Positions 47,203 through 55,937 of a stretch of 64,000 nt of DNA are shown here, piece after piece (within the stretch, counting starts at the first letter, position 1; every line of letters begins with the position of its first letter). The DNA is from Novosphingobium sp. SCN 66-18. Lineage in GTDB: Bacteria > Pseudomonadota > Alphaproteobacteria > Sphingomonadales > Sphingomonadaceae. The notes under the pieces are model-generated. The model was not told the DNA's origin. It saw only the letters and a list, made by a program, of their open reading frames with translations, and searched no databases. The position numbers and the translations under genes were made by a program. Location: positions 1 to 64,000 of the forward strand of contig MEGD01000029.1 in the NCBI GenBank assembly GCA_001725355.1. Direction: 5' to 3'.

Positions 47203-47235
47203 GGTGAGACAGTCCCAAGAGTCGGGATAATGGCC
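47203..47235. repeat. right terminal inverted repeat of the nested element
   Basis: It is the inverted partner of 40412-40443, sharing the GGCC-TTATC outer box and the CTGTCTCACC inner box. It overlaps the first of two tandem copies of a 13-bp sequence. Confidence 0.65.
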
Positions 47236-47249
47236 GGGGATAATGGCCG
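47224..47249 (+). repeat. exact 13-bp tandem duplication at the right junction
   Basis: GGGATAATGGCCG occurs twice head to tail (47224-47236 and 47237-47249). Each copy holds the ATGGCCG core. Only the outer copy restores the DUF932 frame when joined to the left core. The second copy may be a trace of an earlier insertion or a carried-over core from a previous target. Confidence 0.8.
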
Positions 47250-47967
47250 CATCTGGGACCATGAACTGGTCGCGGCCGTCATGAAGATTGCCGGCAACGG
47301 CGTTTCGGACACGCGCTGGAAGGTGCCTGGTGTGCTCGACTGGGGCTCGATGCGGTACAACCCCTATGTCGACGTCACGCGGGAAGCGACCACGCTCTAT
47401 GCGTCGGATCGCGATGTTTTCCTCTTCCTGGTTGACGACACCCATCCGATCGAAGCCGGCAAATTGCCCAATGGTGAGCCTGATCTCTTCTTCAGAGGCT
47501 TCTACTGTTGGAACTCGGAGGTCGGCTCCAAGACACTGGGAATAGCGACTTTTTACCTCCGCGCCGTGTGTATGAATCGCAACCTGTGGGGCGTTGAGAA
47601 TTTCGAGGAGATCTCGATCCGGCACTCGAAGTTCGCGGCCAACCGTTTCGCCCATGAAGCCGCACCCGCCCTCGAAACCTTCGCCGACAGCTCGGCATTG
47701 AGCTTCATCGAAGGCATCAAGACAGCGCGCGGTCGCATCGTCGCGCGCACCGATGAAGATCGCGAGACCTTCCTGCGCAAAAACGGTTTCTCGAAGCCCG
47801 ACACTGCGAAGATCATCCAGTCGGTGATCGCCGAGGAAGGGCATCCGCCCGCGAGCCTGTTCGACTTCGTGCAGGGTATCACCGCGCATGCCCGCGCGAA
47901 GTCCAATCAGGACAACCGGCTCGAGATCGAAGGCAAGGCGCGCAAGCTGTTCGCCAAAGCCAACTAA
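47250..47967 (+). pseudogene. DUF932 gene, C-terminal part, separated by the nested element
   Basis: About 239 residues continue the DUF932 family sequence from IWDHELVAAVMKIAGNG through VPGVLDWGSMRYNPYVD, FRGFYCWNSEVGSKTLG and AVCMNRNLWGVENFEE to the stop. It has no start of its own; an open frame reaching back to 47119 codes through the palindrome and is not believable. Conserved Cys, His and Trp residues are intact, so the damage is only the insertion. The gene could regain function by precise excision. Confidence 0.88.
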
Positions 47968-48118
47968 GGACCACCTCTCGAAGGACACGCCGTTCCGCTC
48001 CTCCGTGTCGCGCGTGTTCGCCGTCACGCCGGACATCGTCCGGCGCCCCAATCCCAACAACCGCGAGGCGGCTTCGACCCAGGTCGGAGCCGCCCTTTCG
48101 TTTCGAAAGGATCAGATC

Positions 48119-48325
48119 ATGCACGCATCCGCCCAGACCAAACTGCATAGTTTCACCGTCGACGTCGAATTCTCGAGCGGCGGCCAGCCTTATGCGACCG
48201 AGACCTACAAGGTCGAAGCCAGCGACTGGTATCGCGCTCAGCGCGACGCGCTCGAAATGTCGATCTCCAGTCCCTACGACAACGTGCGCGTCCCCTATCT
48301 GACGCGGCGGGTGATCGCCCGATAG
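48119..48325 (+). CDS. small plasmid/ICE-type protein of unknown function
   Basis: The 68-aa product (MHASAQTKLHSFTVDVEF...) starts at ATG 48119 with a clean AAAGG site 5-9 bp upstream. It is predicted as a small beta-alpha protein (YATETYKVEASDWYRAQRDAL). I recall similar short proteins next to DUF932 genes on sphingomonad plasmids, but no function is known. It follows the DUF932 3' part by 150 bp. Confidence 0.65.
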   Translation: MHASAQTKLHSFTVDVEFSSGGQPYATETYKVEASDWYRAQRDALEMSISSPYDNVRVPYLTRRVIAR

Positions 48326-48635
48326 TTCCTGCTACTGCTCCCCCGTAACCTTACGAACGCGGTGGACCCGGAGGGAAGGGTGGCACGATGGTTGCCGGGC
48401 GGTGACCGGTTAAGCGTTGCTGGCGCAGAGTCTGCGAATTCTGTAGCCAGAATACTCTACAAATTGTTCACGCGCCACGATCTCCGAGATTCTCTCCATT
48501 TACGAATTACGCCAGGGCTTGTCTTGCGCTGGCAAGTAAATCACCTCGAGATTGAACCGATCTGATCGAAGCCGATATCTTCGGGCGACCAAATCTAGTA
48601 TGATGAGTCGCGCTTTGGTGGGCGGGGGACACATC
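48326..48635 (+). other. intergenic region before the nuclease-patatin-MBL operon
   Basis: These 310 bp hold no convincing gene. Composition turns AT-rich from about 48430 to 48560, unlike the genes on either side. The operon's promoter should be here; TTGCTG..(17)..TAGCCA-like and TACAAATTGTTC patches are visible near 48415-48470 but are weak matches, so I do not place it. A GGCGGGGGAC ribosome site precedes ATG 48636. Confidence 0.45.
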
Positions 48636-49652
48636 ATGCGATATCGGCTCTGGCTTCTCGTTTTCGTCATTTTGGCCGGGATCGGCCTCGTCAAACCTGA
48701 ACCCGCCAGAGCCTGGGGCCGATACGGGCATCTCACGGTCTGCGATCTTGCCTACCGCAATTTCACGCCCGCCACGCGAGTTGCCGTCAACGCGTTGCTC
48801 CAGTCGCGCAGCGGTGGGATCCTGGTCAAAGGCAGAGGCCGGATGGCGGACCGAAGATACACCTCCTTCAACCTCGGCTGCTTAGAGGAAGACGCGCTCC
48901 CGCGCCGCCACGCCGAAGATCATTTCATCAACGTGGCCCGCTCGGTGCTGGCCATCGACAGCGACCAATGTCCTGCCGGCGGCGAGTGCATTCTGGCCGG
49001 CATCGCGCGCGATCTAGCGATCCTCAAAGACACTTCGCGGCCGCGCGAGGAACGTGTCTTCGCGCTGATGGCGCTGGGCCATTGGTTGGGCGACATCCAC
49101 CAGCCGCTGCACATCTCCTATGCCGATGATCGCGGCGGCAACGGGATCGAAGCGAAGCTGACCGGCAAATGCGGCACATCCTCCTACCGGGTGGAGAATC
49201 TCCACGCTGTGTGGGACAATTGTCTGCTGGAGGCCGGCTTGTTTGAGCGCGTCCGCAAGCGCGCGGACTTCAAGAAGAGCTGGGGCCCGAACACGATCAC
49301 CTATCGCGCCGTCGATACGCTTCAGGCGAATACAACGCTCGCACAGGAGCAGGAAATGGTCATGGGCGAACCTTGGCAATGGGCGCAGGAATCCTACGCC
49401 ATCACCCGAGACCCTGGCATATCCTATTGCGTGCTGTCCGGCGGGAGCTGCCGTTACTCGCCCAGCCAGGACATCCTGACATCGAGCGGTCCAAAACGCC
49501 TCCAGCCAGTCTCTCAAGCCTATCTCGCGGCCTACGCCCCCGTCGCGGAAACCCGGATCTGCCTGGCCGGCTTCCGCCTCGCCCATTTGATCAACAGCGC
49601 GCTCGATCCGTCCTATTCCGGCCCCGTCCGGGACTCGACGCAAGCGTCCTGA
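48636..49652 (+). CDS. S1/P1-type nuclease, exported
   Basis: The 338-aa protein has a signal peptide (1-26, ending PARA) so that the mature protein starts with Trp (WGRYGH), as in S1/P1 nucleases where the N-terminal Trp and its amine bind zinc. Other zinc ligands are visible: HAEDHFINVA near 93, the HWLGDIHQPLHISYAD block near 152, and NLHAVWDNCL near 190. These enzymes cut single-stranded DNA and RNA and 3'-phosphates. It should act in the periplasm. The stop overlaps the patatin ATG (TGATG), so the two are translationally coupled. First gene of a three-gene cargo operon. An upstream ATG at 48603 is possible. Confidence 0.9.
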   Translation: MRYRLWLLVFVILAGIGLVKPEPARAWGRYGHLTVCDLAYRNFTPATRVAVNALLQSRSGGILVKGRGRMADRRYTSFNLGCLEEDALPRRHAEDHFINVARSVLAIDSDQCPAGGECILAGIARDLAILKDTSRPREERVFALMALGHWLGDIHQPLHISYADDRGGNGIEAKLTGKCGTSSYRVENLHAVWDNCLLEAGLFERVRKRADFKKSWGPNTITYRAVDTLQANTTLAQEQEMVMGEPWQWAQESYAITRDPGISYCVLSGGSCRYSPSQDILTSSGPKRLQPVSQAYLAAYAPVAETRICLAGFRLAHLINSALDPSYSGPVRDSTQAS

Positions 49653-51463
49653 TGGCAGTTGGTTCGGTCGAGGGCGAGCGCGCCCCATCCGCTATAGATC
49701 TCCCGGCGTTCACGGCCGAGCAGTTCGCCCTCGATAACCCGCCCGAATGCGACATGATCATGAAGGGCGGGATCACGTCGGGCGTCGTCTATCCCTACGC
49801 GGTTCTTCAGATCGCAACCAAGTATCGCCTCCGCTCGCTGGGTGGGACTTCGGCGGGTGCGATCGCGGCGGCATTCGCTGCCGCTGCAGAATATGCGCGG
49901 CTTAATGGACGGCCCGAAGGCTTTCTGACCCTGCAGAGCTACTGCGATGCCTTGCCCGAACGGCTGCTTTCGCTGTTCCAGCCAAGCGCGGAGCTTGTTC
50001 CAGCCGTTGACAGCATCAAGGCAGCCATCGCCGCCGGGGGCCTGCGTCCGATCGTCCGACGGGGCCTTCGGCAGGGTATCCTGCCGGCGCTTGGCGGAGG
50101 GATCGCGCTCGGGCTGCCCTCCTTCCTGCTCCAGTCCAGCCTCTATGCGACCGGTCTCGCGACTGTCCTTGGGTTTGCCGCTGCCGGTGCTTACGGCATT
50201 TATCGCTGGGGCAGGCGGGTCTTCGCCGATCCCGTGCTCGATGCCTTCGCCAAGCTTCCGGCGCATCATTACGGTTTCTGCACGGGTCTGACGCAGGGGG
50301 ATCCGGCGACGCCGGCGCTGACGGACTGGATCTATCATGCGCTCCAGCACATCGCATTTGGCGATCCCAAACACAGCACGCCGCTCACCTTCGGCGATCT
50401 TCGCGGAACGGACCCTGGCAGGGCCGAGATTGATCTCAAGGTTGTCACGACCAACCTCTCGATGCGTCGCCCGCACACGCTGCCCCGTCTTGGCGTGCTC
50501 GCGGCCTTCCGGCCTGGCGACTGGGACAAGCTCTTCCCGGCGCCGGTCATGCAATATCTCTACGGTGGCGGTACGATCCAATCGGATCGCGAACCAGGTT
50601 CATGGCTGTTTCCGCTCGAGGACAAGCTTCCGGTGGTGATCGCCGTCCGCATGAGCCTGAGCTTTCCGCTACTGTTCACAGCCGTTCCGCTCCGCATCGA
50701 GGATACCGAGCTTCCCTCGATCATCAGGACGCTCGGTGGACAGCCGAGCAAGGAGCCGCGGATCAGGACGGTCCATTTCTCCGACGGCGGGATCAGCTCC
50801 AACTTCCCCATCCACATGTTCGATGCGCCGCTTCCGACGCGGCCGACCTTCGCCTTCAGCTTTGAGGAATTGCTCTCGGACGCGGGCGACGTCACTAGCC
50901 GTGTCGCGCTTCCGGAAACCGCGAGCGAAGGGATGGGCGTACAGATCCAGGAAGTGAAAAGCCCAACGGGCTTCGCCTGGCAAATCCTGAACTCCGCCAA
51001 GGACTGGCAGGACCAGCTCCTCTCGGAGATCACCGGACAACGCGAGCGCATCGCGCGCATCTTCCTAACCGACCGGGAGGGCGGGCTCAATCTCGATATG
51101 CCCCCCGCGGTGTCCCGCCAGCTCATGCGATGGGGTTATGAGGCGGGCTGCAAGTTTACCGACGGGCCCTTCGACTTCGACGAGCACAAATGGCGCCGGT
51201 TGCTCGTGCTGTACAAACATCTCGAGCAAAATCTCGAAGCCACCGACAGCATTTGGGAGGCCGGGTTCTCGGACTGGTACAAGGCCTATCTGCGCGAGGT
51301 GAAAAGCTACAGGAAGCTGACCCTGACCGACCGCCGTCAAATCGCTGCCGACATCCGCAAGCTGCTCGCGGCCCGCAAAAGCGGCGACGCCGCGGCGATC
51401 GCGAGGCTGGAAGAGAAGCTCCCCAAGCGCGCCGGCACCCTCAAGGTAGCCCCTAAATATTGA
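49652..51463 (+). CDS. patatin-like phospholipase with membrane segments
   Basis: The 603-aa protein has the patatin oxyanion-type loop MKGGITSGVVYP near residue 37, nucleophile GTSAG with Ser67, and the catalytic Asp in FSDGGISSNFP near 380, so the Ser-Asp dyad is intact. An inserted region with two hydrophobic helices (about 145-185) should bring it to the membrane. Patatins hydrolyse phospholipids, and several bacterial anti-phage systems use them as membrane-degrading effectors. This large type with the M/R-x-GGITSGVVYP motif is not specific for defence. The C-terminal 120 residues are helical and charged. It is coupled to the nuclease (1-nt overlap) and 25 bp before the MBL gene. Confidence 0.9.
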   Translation: MAVGSVEGERAPSAIDLPAFTAEQFALDNPPECDMIMKGGITSGVVYPYAVLQIATKYRLRSLGGTSAGAIAAAFAAAAEYARLNGRPEGFLTLQSYCDALPERLLSLFQPSAELVPAVDSIKAAIAAGGLRPIVRRGLRQGILPALGGGIALGLPSFLLQSSLYATGLATVLGFAAAGAYGIYRWGRRVFADPVLDAFAKLPAHHYGFCTGLTQGDPATPALTDWIYHALQHIAFGDPKHSTPLTFGDLRGTDPGRAEIDLKVVTTNLSMRRPHTLPRLGVLAAFRPGDWDKLFPAPVMQYLYGGGTIQSDREPGSWLFPLEDKLPVVIAVRMSLSFPLLFTAVPLRIEDTELPSIIRTLGGQPSKEPRIRTVHFSDGGISSNFPIHMFDAPLPTRPTFAFSFEELLSDAGDVTSRVALPETASEGMGVQIQEVKSPTGFAWQILNSAKDWQDQLLSEITGQRERIARIFLTDREGGLNLDMPPAVSRQLMRWGYEAGCKFTDGPFDFDEHKWRRLLVLYKHLEQNLEATDSIWEAGFSDWYKAYLREVKSYRKLTLTDRRQIAADIRKLLAARKSGDAAAIARLEEKLPKRAGTLKVAPKY

Positions 51464-51488
51464 ACCCTTTCGAGATGAGGAGTGGGAC

Positions 51489-52916
51489 GTGAACAGCTTC
51501 TTCCATCGAGAAGACTATCGGCGCGAGTTTCCCCGCCGGGCCTATGCACGCCTCGATGACATCGAGCCGATCGTGCCGGGACCCGACGACGACCTGACCT
51601 TCGTTCTCGATGCGGTCGATGCGGACTGGAAGGGCTTCGGCGAGGAAGGGCCGTTCAATCTCGCCGATCCCAATCTCGAGGTCCGGATTGCGTCCTACTG
51701 GCGTGGTCGCTTCGGGCGCGATGGCGGCGAAGGGGACCGACCCGACGGCTATGAGGAAGTGCCGATCTACCGCCTCGAATTGTCTCTGTCGCCCGGCGCA
51801 ACCTTCTTCGATGCGCTTCCCCGGGACGAGGAACTCTGGATCTCGCTCGAACTATCAGAGGTCGAAAGCGACACGCCGGTGGACGTCTATGGCGGCCTGT
51901 TCGCGCCGCCGGTTCGAGCCTATCTCCACACGGCGCGGGCCGTCGCGCCATCGGGGCCTCTCTCGACCTTGTTCGACATGAACACCTGGCCGGATGCCAG
52001 CGATGCCGACCTCATCTCGGCGCTTCATCCTCAATGCAACTTGGACGCTCTGGTCTGCTTTGATATCGGGCAGGGCTCAGCATCCGCGCTGGTTTGCCAA
52101 TGTGGGCAGCCGATCTACTATTTCGACACCGGCTGCGGCTCGGGCCGCAACGCGCCGACCGCGCCGGCAAACATCGACTTCTGCACCTGCTCCGCACCAA
52201 CGGTCGTTCTCTCGCATTGGGATACCGACCATTGGGCGGGGGCATCCGGGCATGCTGGATTGCAGGCGCGGCACTGGGTCGTTCCCCGCCAAACCATCTC
52301 GACGACCCACATGGCCTTTGCGAACGACATCCTCAAAGCTGGCGGCAATATTCATGTGGTGGGCCACGGTGCCGCGCCACTCACCTGGTCGAGCGGCACA
52401 CAGGATTATGACCTTCAGCGCGCGACCGGAACGGGACGGAACGGTAGCGGCCTCGTCCTTATCGTCACCGATCGTGCCACTGGTCGGTCATGGGTGCTGA
52501 CAGGGGATGCGGGGTACGATCTCATCGCCCAATCCGCGCCGGCCGATATCGCGGCCATGATCGTTCCCCATCATGGCGCCGATATGGGGGCGAACAGCAT
52601 CCCCTTTCCCCGATCGTCGAACGCCTACGCCCGTCTCTTCTATTCCTTCGGTCCGGGAAACGGTCACGGGCCCAAGACGCCGCCGGTTCGTCATCCCGTC
52701 GCCGCAGCCGTGACGGCGCATGATAAACGGAACTGGGGGCACGGCTCCTGGACCCCGGCGACGGGAGGACACTCATTGGCCGGCGGTGACGCTTTGGCGA
52801 CCGCGACGCACCTTGCCACCCATCTCGGCGGCGGTGCCGCCGGGTGGAACGGCCCGCCGACCTCTCTGGGCCATCTGTCATGCTGTTCAAATGCGATGCT
52901 GGTACCTCAGCGCTGA
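51489..52916 (+). CDS. metallo-beta-lactamase-fold hydrolase (ComEC-like MBL domain)
   Basis: The 475-aa product starts at GTG 51489 behind GAGGAGTGGGAC. The first 175 residues are an acidic domain I do not recognise. From about 185 an MBL fold follows: FDIGQGSASALV, YYFDTGCGSG, the metal motif SHWDTDHWAGA near 235 (HxDxDH), VLTGDAGYD near 335 and PHHGAD near 357. This resembles the soluble MBL domain of ComEC-like proteins and other phosphodiesterase/nuclease-type members. Several Cys residues cluster near 195-225. It completes the operon with the nuclease and patatin. Substrate is unknown; nucleic acid or a nucleotide is plausible. Confidence 0.85.
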   Translation: MNSFFHREDYRREFPRRAYARLDDIEPIVPGPDDDLTFVLDAVDADWKGFGEEGPFNLADPNLEVRIASYWRGRFGRDGGEGDRPDGYEEVPIYRLELSLSPGATFFDALPRDEELWISLELSEVESDTPVDVYGGLFAPPVRAYLHTARAVAPSGPLSTLFDMNTWPDASDADLISALHPQCNLDALVCFDIGQGSASALVCQCGQPIYYFDTGCGSGRNAPTAPANIDFCTCSAPTVVLSHWDTDHWAGASGHAGLQARHWVVPRQTISTTHMAFANDILKAGGNIHVVGHGAAPLTWSSGTQDYDLQRATGTGRNGSGLVLIVTDRATGRSWVLTGDAGYDLIAQSAPADIAAMIVPHHGADMGANSIPFPRSSNAYARLFYSFGPGNGHGPKTPPVRHPVAAAVTAHDKRNWGHGSWTPATGGHSLAGGDALATATHLATHLGGGAAGWNGPPTSLGHLSCCSNAMLVPQR

Positions 52917-53181
52917 ACCAAGGTAAGATCGAGCCGCTAGCCCATTTTCGGCGTTCCCTCGCAGACGCACATCGATGATCGCGGGACAGATTGCGTGCCG
53001 GTACTGGCGCCCGCGACAGTCGGGCATCTCGAAGAGAAGTGGGCCTGGTTTCGCTTGCCTGTGCTCGAAATTTGCGGGTGACGGGGACACTTCGTTACGC
53101 TGCCAGTCCAGGCTTCCGGCTGTCCGCCCGATGCGCCATCACAAACTCTCGAGCACCCCAGAATCTTCTCGAACCGACTGA
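52917..53181 (+). other. gap without recognisable genes
   Basis: About 265 bp between the MBL gene and the frameshifted gene. Open frames here are short and show no family resemblance. No repeats or convincing promoters were seen. Confidence 0.4.
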
Positions 53182-54551
53182 GACAGAGGCCGAATCAACC
53201 TGTTACCGCAATGGACCGAAAAGGCAGACAAGCGCGGCCTGGATCCGCTCGGCATGCGGAATAGCGGCGTCCTGCTCTACCAATCCCTCCTGCCGGGCAT
53301 CAGCAACTTCACGCTGCGCATGCGCTACTACGGCTACTATTGCTGGGTTAGCGGAATCTACGCACGGCGCGGTGTCACCAGCGACTTCGAAGCCTGGCGC
53401 ATCTACGAGATGCACCGGCTGACGCAGCGCCAGTTCAAGTGGCAGCGCGGCTTTGCCAACATGCCCCGCTTCTACCGCGCAGCGCATCTTTTCTGCGAAG
53501 GCGAGGCCGCCGCATATTTTCAGAAGCGAACCGGTTGCGCCGTCCCGGCATTCCTGGAGGCCGGCTTCTACCTGTTCACCGGCTTCGCCAATTCACCAAC
53601 GCGGATATGGCGCAACCACGCACCCCCCGAAGGCGTCACGTCCGAGCCGCGCGAGCGCGTGCTGGACCGAATATCATCGACCCCGCAAGCAGCAGTGCGG
53701 GAGGCGCGGCAAATCCGTGTCGAAGGCGACCATATCGGCTGCAAGCTGAGCGTCCTGCGCCGCCGGCCTGTCCTTCGCTTCGGAGCGACCGGCGAGGATG
53801 CGATGGCGCCGCTGCCGCCCCTCATCCTCCAGCACATCACGTCAGGCCTGTATTTCGACATCGTGGAAGGCGGCGGCACGATTTGGGCCGACGTCGGGCA
53901 GCGGTTCGAAGGCTATTGCCTGCGCTACCTTGCGGCCATGCTTCCCGAATATTCGGTGGAGCCCGAATATCGTTATGGGCCGAAGGGACGCGGCTTCGAT
54001 GCGCCGGACACCCTTGTCTCGCAGGCAGATAACATTCGGCTCGTGGTCGAGTACAAGGCGAAGCGGATGCCGGTCGATGCACGCTTCTCTGGTGATCCGG
54101 TCGGAGATGTATCGACTGCGATGCGGAAATCGCCAAGAGCGTTTTCCAGGTCTGGAGATATTTGTTGCATGCGCGGCGCGGGCTTCTAGGCCAGCCGGTG
54201 GCTGGGGATTGCCTCGGCATGGTGGTGACCGCCGACCCCTGGCTGGTGATGGGGCAAAGGCTTCACACTGAAGTGATGGCAATGGCGAACGCGCTCGCGA
54301 ACCAGAAGGACCCCGAAATGACCGAACAAGATCGGCGTCGCGTCCCGATCGTGCTGATCGACGACCTGGAATATATCCTCCAGCACAGCACAGCCGGCGA
54401 GCTCTTCGAGCGCCTTCGCAGCCTCACTCAAGATCCGACTGGATGGGAATGGTCCCTGACTCATGGTCTGGCTGAGGGGCCGACCAGTCCCTATCCGTTC
54501 GCCGACGACCTCCATCACATTCTTCCGCGGCTCTTCCCGCTCGATCGATGA
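53182..54551 (+). pseudogene. frameshifted gene for a predicted PD-(D/E)XK-type protein
   Basis: Family-like sequence starts near 53194 (NLLPQWTEKADKRGLDPLG) in a frame without ATG until 53254, where MRNSGVLLYQSLLPGISNFTLRMRYYGYYCWV begins. It runs to about 54110 and includes DNIRLVVEYKAKRM near 54030, a nuclease-like E-x-K element. Then a one-base deletion is apparent: the continuation CDAEIAKSVFQVWRYLLHARRGLLG is in the next frame and reaches a stop at 54551. Read across, it would be about 450 aa. The N-terminal motif (LLPGISN-T-RMRYY-W) recalls uncharacterised proteins of defence-rich regions, from memory. It could be a decayed gene, a sequencing error or a rare frameshift; decay is favoured because the start is missing too. 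Confidence 0.7.
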
Positions 54552-54790
54552 CGTCCCCGGGCGGAGAGTGAAACAAGGCGGAGGGCCCTTTAGGGCATCG
54601 CGGCCTCATCACGGTTCCGGGCGCGGGCCGCGCTTCCGTTCCCAAATGGAAGGACGGGGCACGAGCTGGGTAATCCGGCCGAGAACCTGGATTTGATCTC
54701 CCTCGATCCGGCCAGTTCGGAGGGAGGCTTTGTCCTTCTTGGCGACCCCATGCGATGCTATGATCGCCCCGACGAGCTGAACCGTTTGCG
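54552..54790 (+). other. short gap without recognisable genes
   Basis: A 239-bp GC-rich stretch. Small open frames here look random. Nothing further is supported. Confidence 0.4.
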
Positions 54791-55009
54791 ATGAGCGCGG
54801 CAGCTGGGGAGCTTCCAGATATGAAGAGGCCCGAGATGGACGAGGTGATGATCAGGGATGCGGCGCGAGCGCTGGCGCGCCGGCTCAAGACCCTGCTGGA
54901 CGAAAGCATGGCGCCAGAAATCCGGCTCTCGCGCGAGGAGGCGTTGCTCGCACAGGGGTTCGCGGAAAGCGTGGCGGACCTGCTCACCGCCGAGCTCTCA
55001 AAGGGCTGA
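54791..55009 (+). CDS. small helical protein of unknown function
   Basis: The 72-aa product (MSAAAGELPDMKRPEMDEV...) is charged and predicted to be mostly helical; the best-formed region is AARALARRLKTLLDESMAPEI. I do not recognise it. The alternative ATG at 54821 (MKRPEMDEVM) is as likely. It ends 9 bp before the family-like start of the DUF4238 gene, so it could be its upstream partner. Confidence that it is expressed is moderate. Confidence 0.5.
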   Translation: MSAAAGELPDMKRPEMDEVMIRDAARALARRLKTLLDESMAPEIRLSREEALLAQGFAESVADLLTAELSKG

Positions 55010-55018
55010 CCGCGATAG

Positions 55019-55937
55019 ATCAAGCATCATTATGTCCCGCAATTTCTGCTCCGCCGCTGGTGCAACGAGGCCGGCAAGCTCCAGAGCTTCAAGGTGGTGC
55101 GCGGGAAGGTGGTGTGTCGGCCGCAGGCTCCGGAATATACCGGCTATGAGTCCGCGCTTTACGCCGTGGTCGCGATCGCGCTCGGGATCGATGAAGACGA
55201 TCTCGAGAAATGGCTGTTCGCTCCGATCGACAGCGACGCCGCATTTACCCTCGCCAAGATCGAGACGCGTGAACCGATCAACGGGGATGACAAGCATGCC
55301 TGGGCCTTCTTCCTGAACTCGCTGCGCGTGCGTCAGCCCGACGTGCTGGCTCATCTGCGCACCGAGGGCATGACGATGATGAAGTGCTTCCTCGCCGAGG
55401 GTGACGCAGCGCTGCCGGAAGGCTGGCCGTCCACCGAGCAATGGGTCGAAGACCATCATCCCGGCATGCTGGAAACCCAAAGCCTCATCTCATGGCTCTC
55501 CCGCATCGTGCTGCATGACGAAACGACCGAACGCTTCGAAAATCTCCATTGGTGGGTCAAGGAGTTCAAGCCCGAGGCACCCAAACAGCTCCTCTCCGAC
55601 CTGCCGATCCACTGGGAGGGTGGCCTCTCCACCGGCACGTTCTTCATCCAGATGCCGATTGCGCCCGATCGGATTTTCTTTGGCACCGAGGATGCCGAGA
55701 CCGAAGCCTATCTCTCCGAGATGTCCGGCGCAGAGCTGATCCGACGCGTCAATCGCGGGACCCTGGCGTCCTCGTCCAACCGCATCTGGGGGATCGACGC
55801 GCAAGGAGGCCGTGCGTGCGTTCATCGAAGACAATCTCGACATCGTCGGCGCCAATGTGGAGCCGTTCGACGCCATAGCCACGCGCTTCTGGGCGAAGAA
55901 AGCCGCGGAGGCAGAAAAGGATCACGGGGCGGGATAG
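55019..55937 (+). pseudogene. frameshifted DUF4238 gene
   Basis: The family N-terminus (KHHYVPQFLLRRWCNEAGKLQSF) begins at 55022, directly after an in-frame TAG (55016-55018), with ATC where ATG would be expected. The frame then runs through YTGYESALYAVVAIALG and FFIQMPIAPDRIFFGT to NRIWG near 55790. There one extra base shifts the frame: the family-like end TRKEAVRAFIEDNLDIVGANVEPFDAIATRFW follows in another frame to a TAG at 55935-55937. Read through, it would be about 306 aa. DUF4238 proteins are of unknown function and often occur in accessory and defence regions. It is likely inactive unless the shifts are sequencing errors. Confidence 0.72.

Larger units (their letters stand above)
40410..47249. 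mobile_element. nested element with three tyrosine recombinases, TnpC-like protein and ArdC cargo
   Basis: About 6.8 kb bounded by ATGGCCG at 40410-40416 and 47243-47249 (a further copy at 47230-47236). It interrupts DUF932 so that precise removal restores the frame. Inside are imperfect terminal inverted repeats, a four-gene minus-strand operon with three tyrosine recombinases and a small HTH protein, and one plus-strand ArdC gene. The layout (large Cys-tailed tyrosine recombinases plus small TnpC-like protein, no long target duplication) resembles Tn554-family elements. The number three also recalls RIT (recombinase-in-trio) elements, though these proteins are much larger than RIT ones. Assignment to either is inference. 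Confidence 0.85.

Noticed and set aside
47119-47249. Upstream extension of the DUF932 3' part as an independent start
   Set aside because: It would translate half of the palindrome and the element end. The family sequence starts exactly at the junction.
48362-48565. Small 67-aa open frame before the S1/P1 gene
   Set aside because: No ribosome site, no resemblance to known proteins and AT-rich non-coding composition.
48636-52916. Reading the patatin operon as CBASS
   Set aside because: No cyclic-nucleotide synthase (CD-NTase) or CapV-type sensor is nearby, and the patatin is of a larger, membrane-inserted type.
53182-54551. Programmed ribosomal frameshifting in the broken gene
   Set aside because: No slippery heptamer or following structure is visible near 54110, and the start codon is missing as well, so decay or error is simpler.
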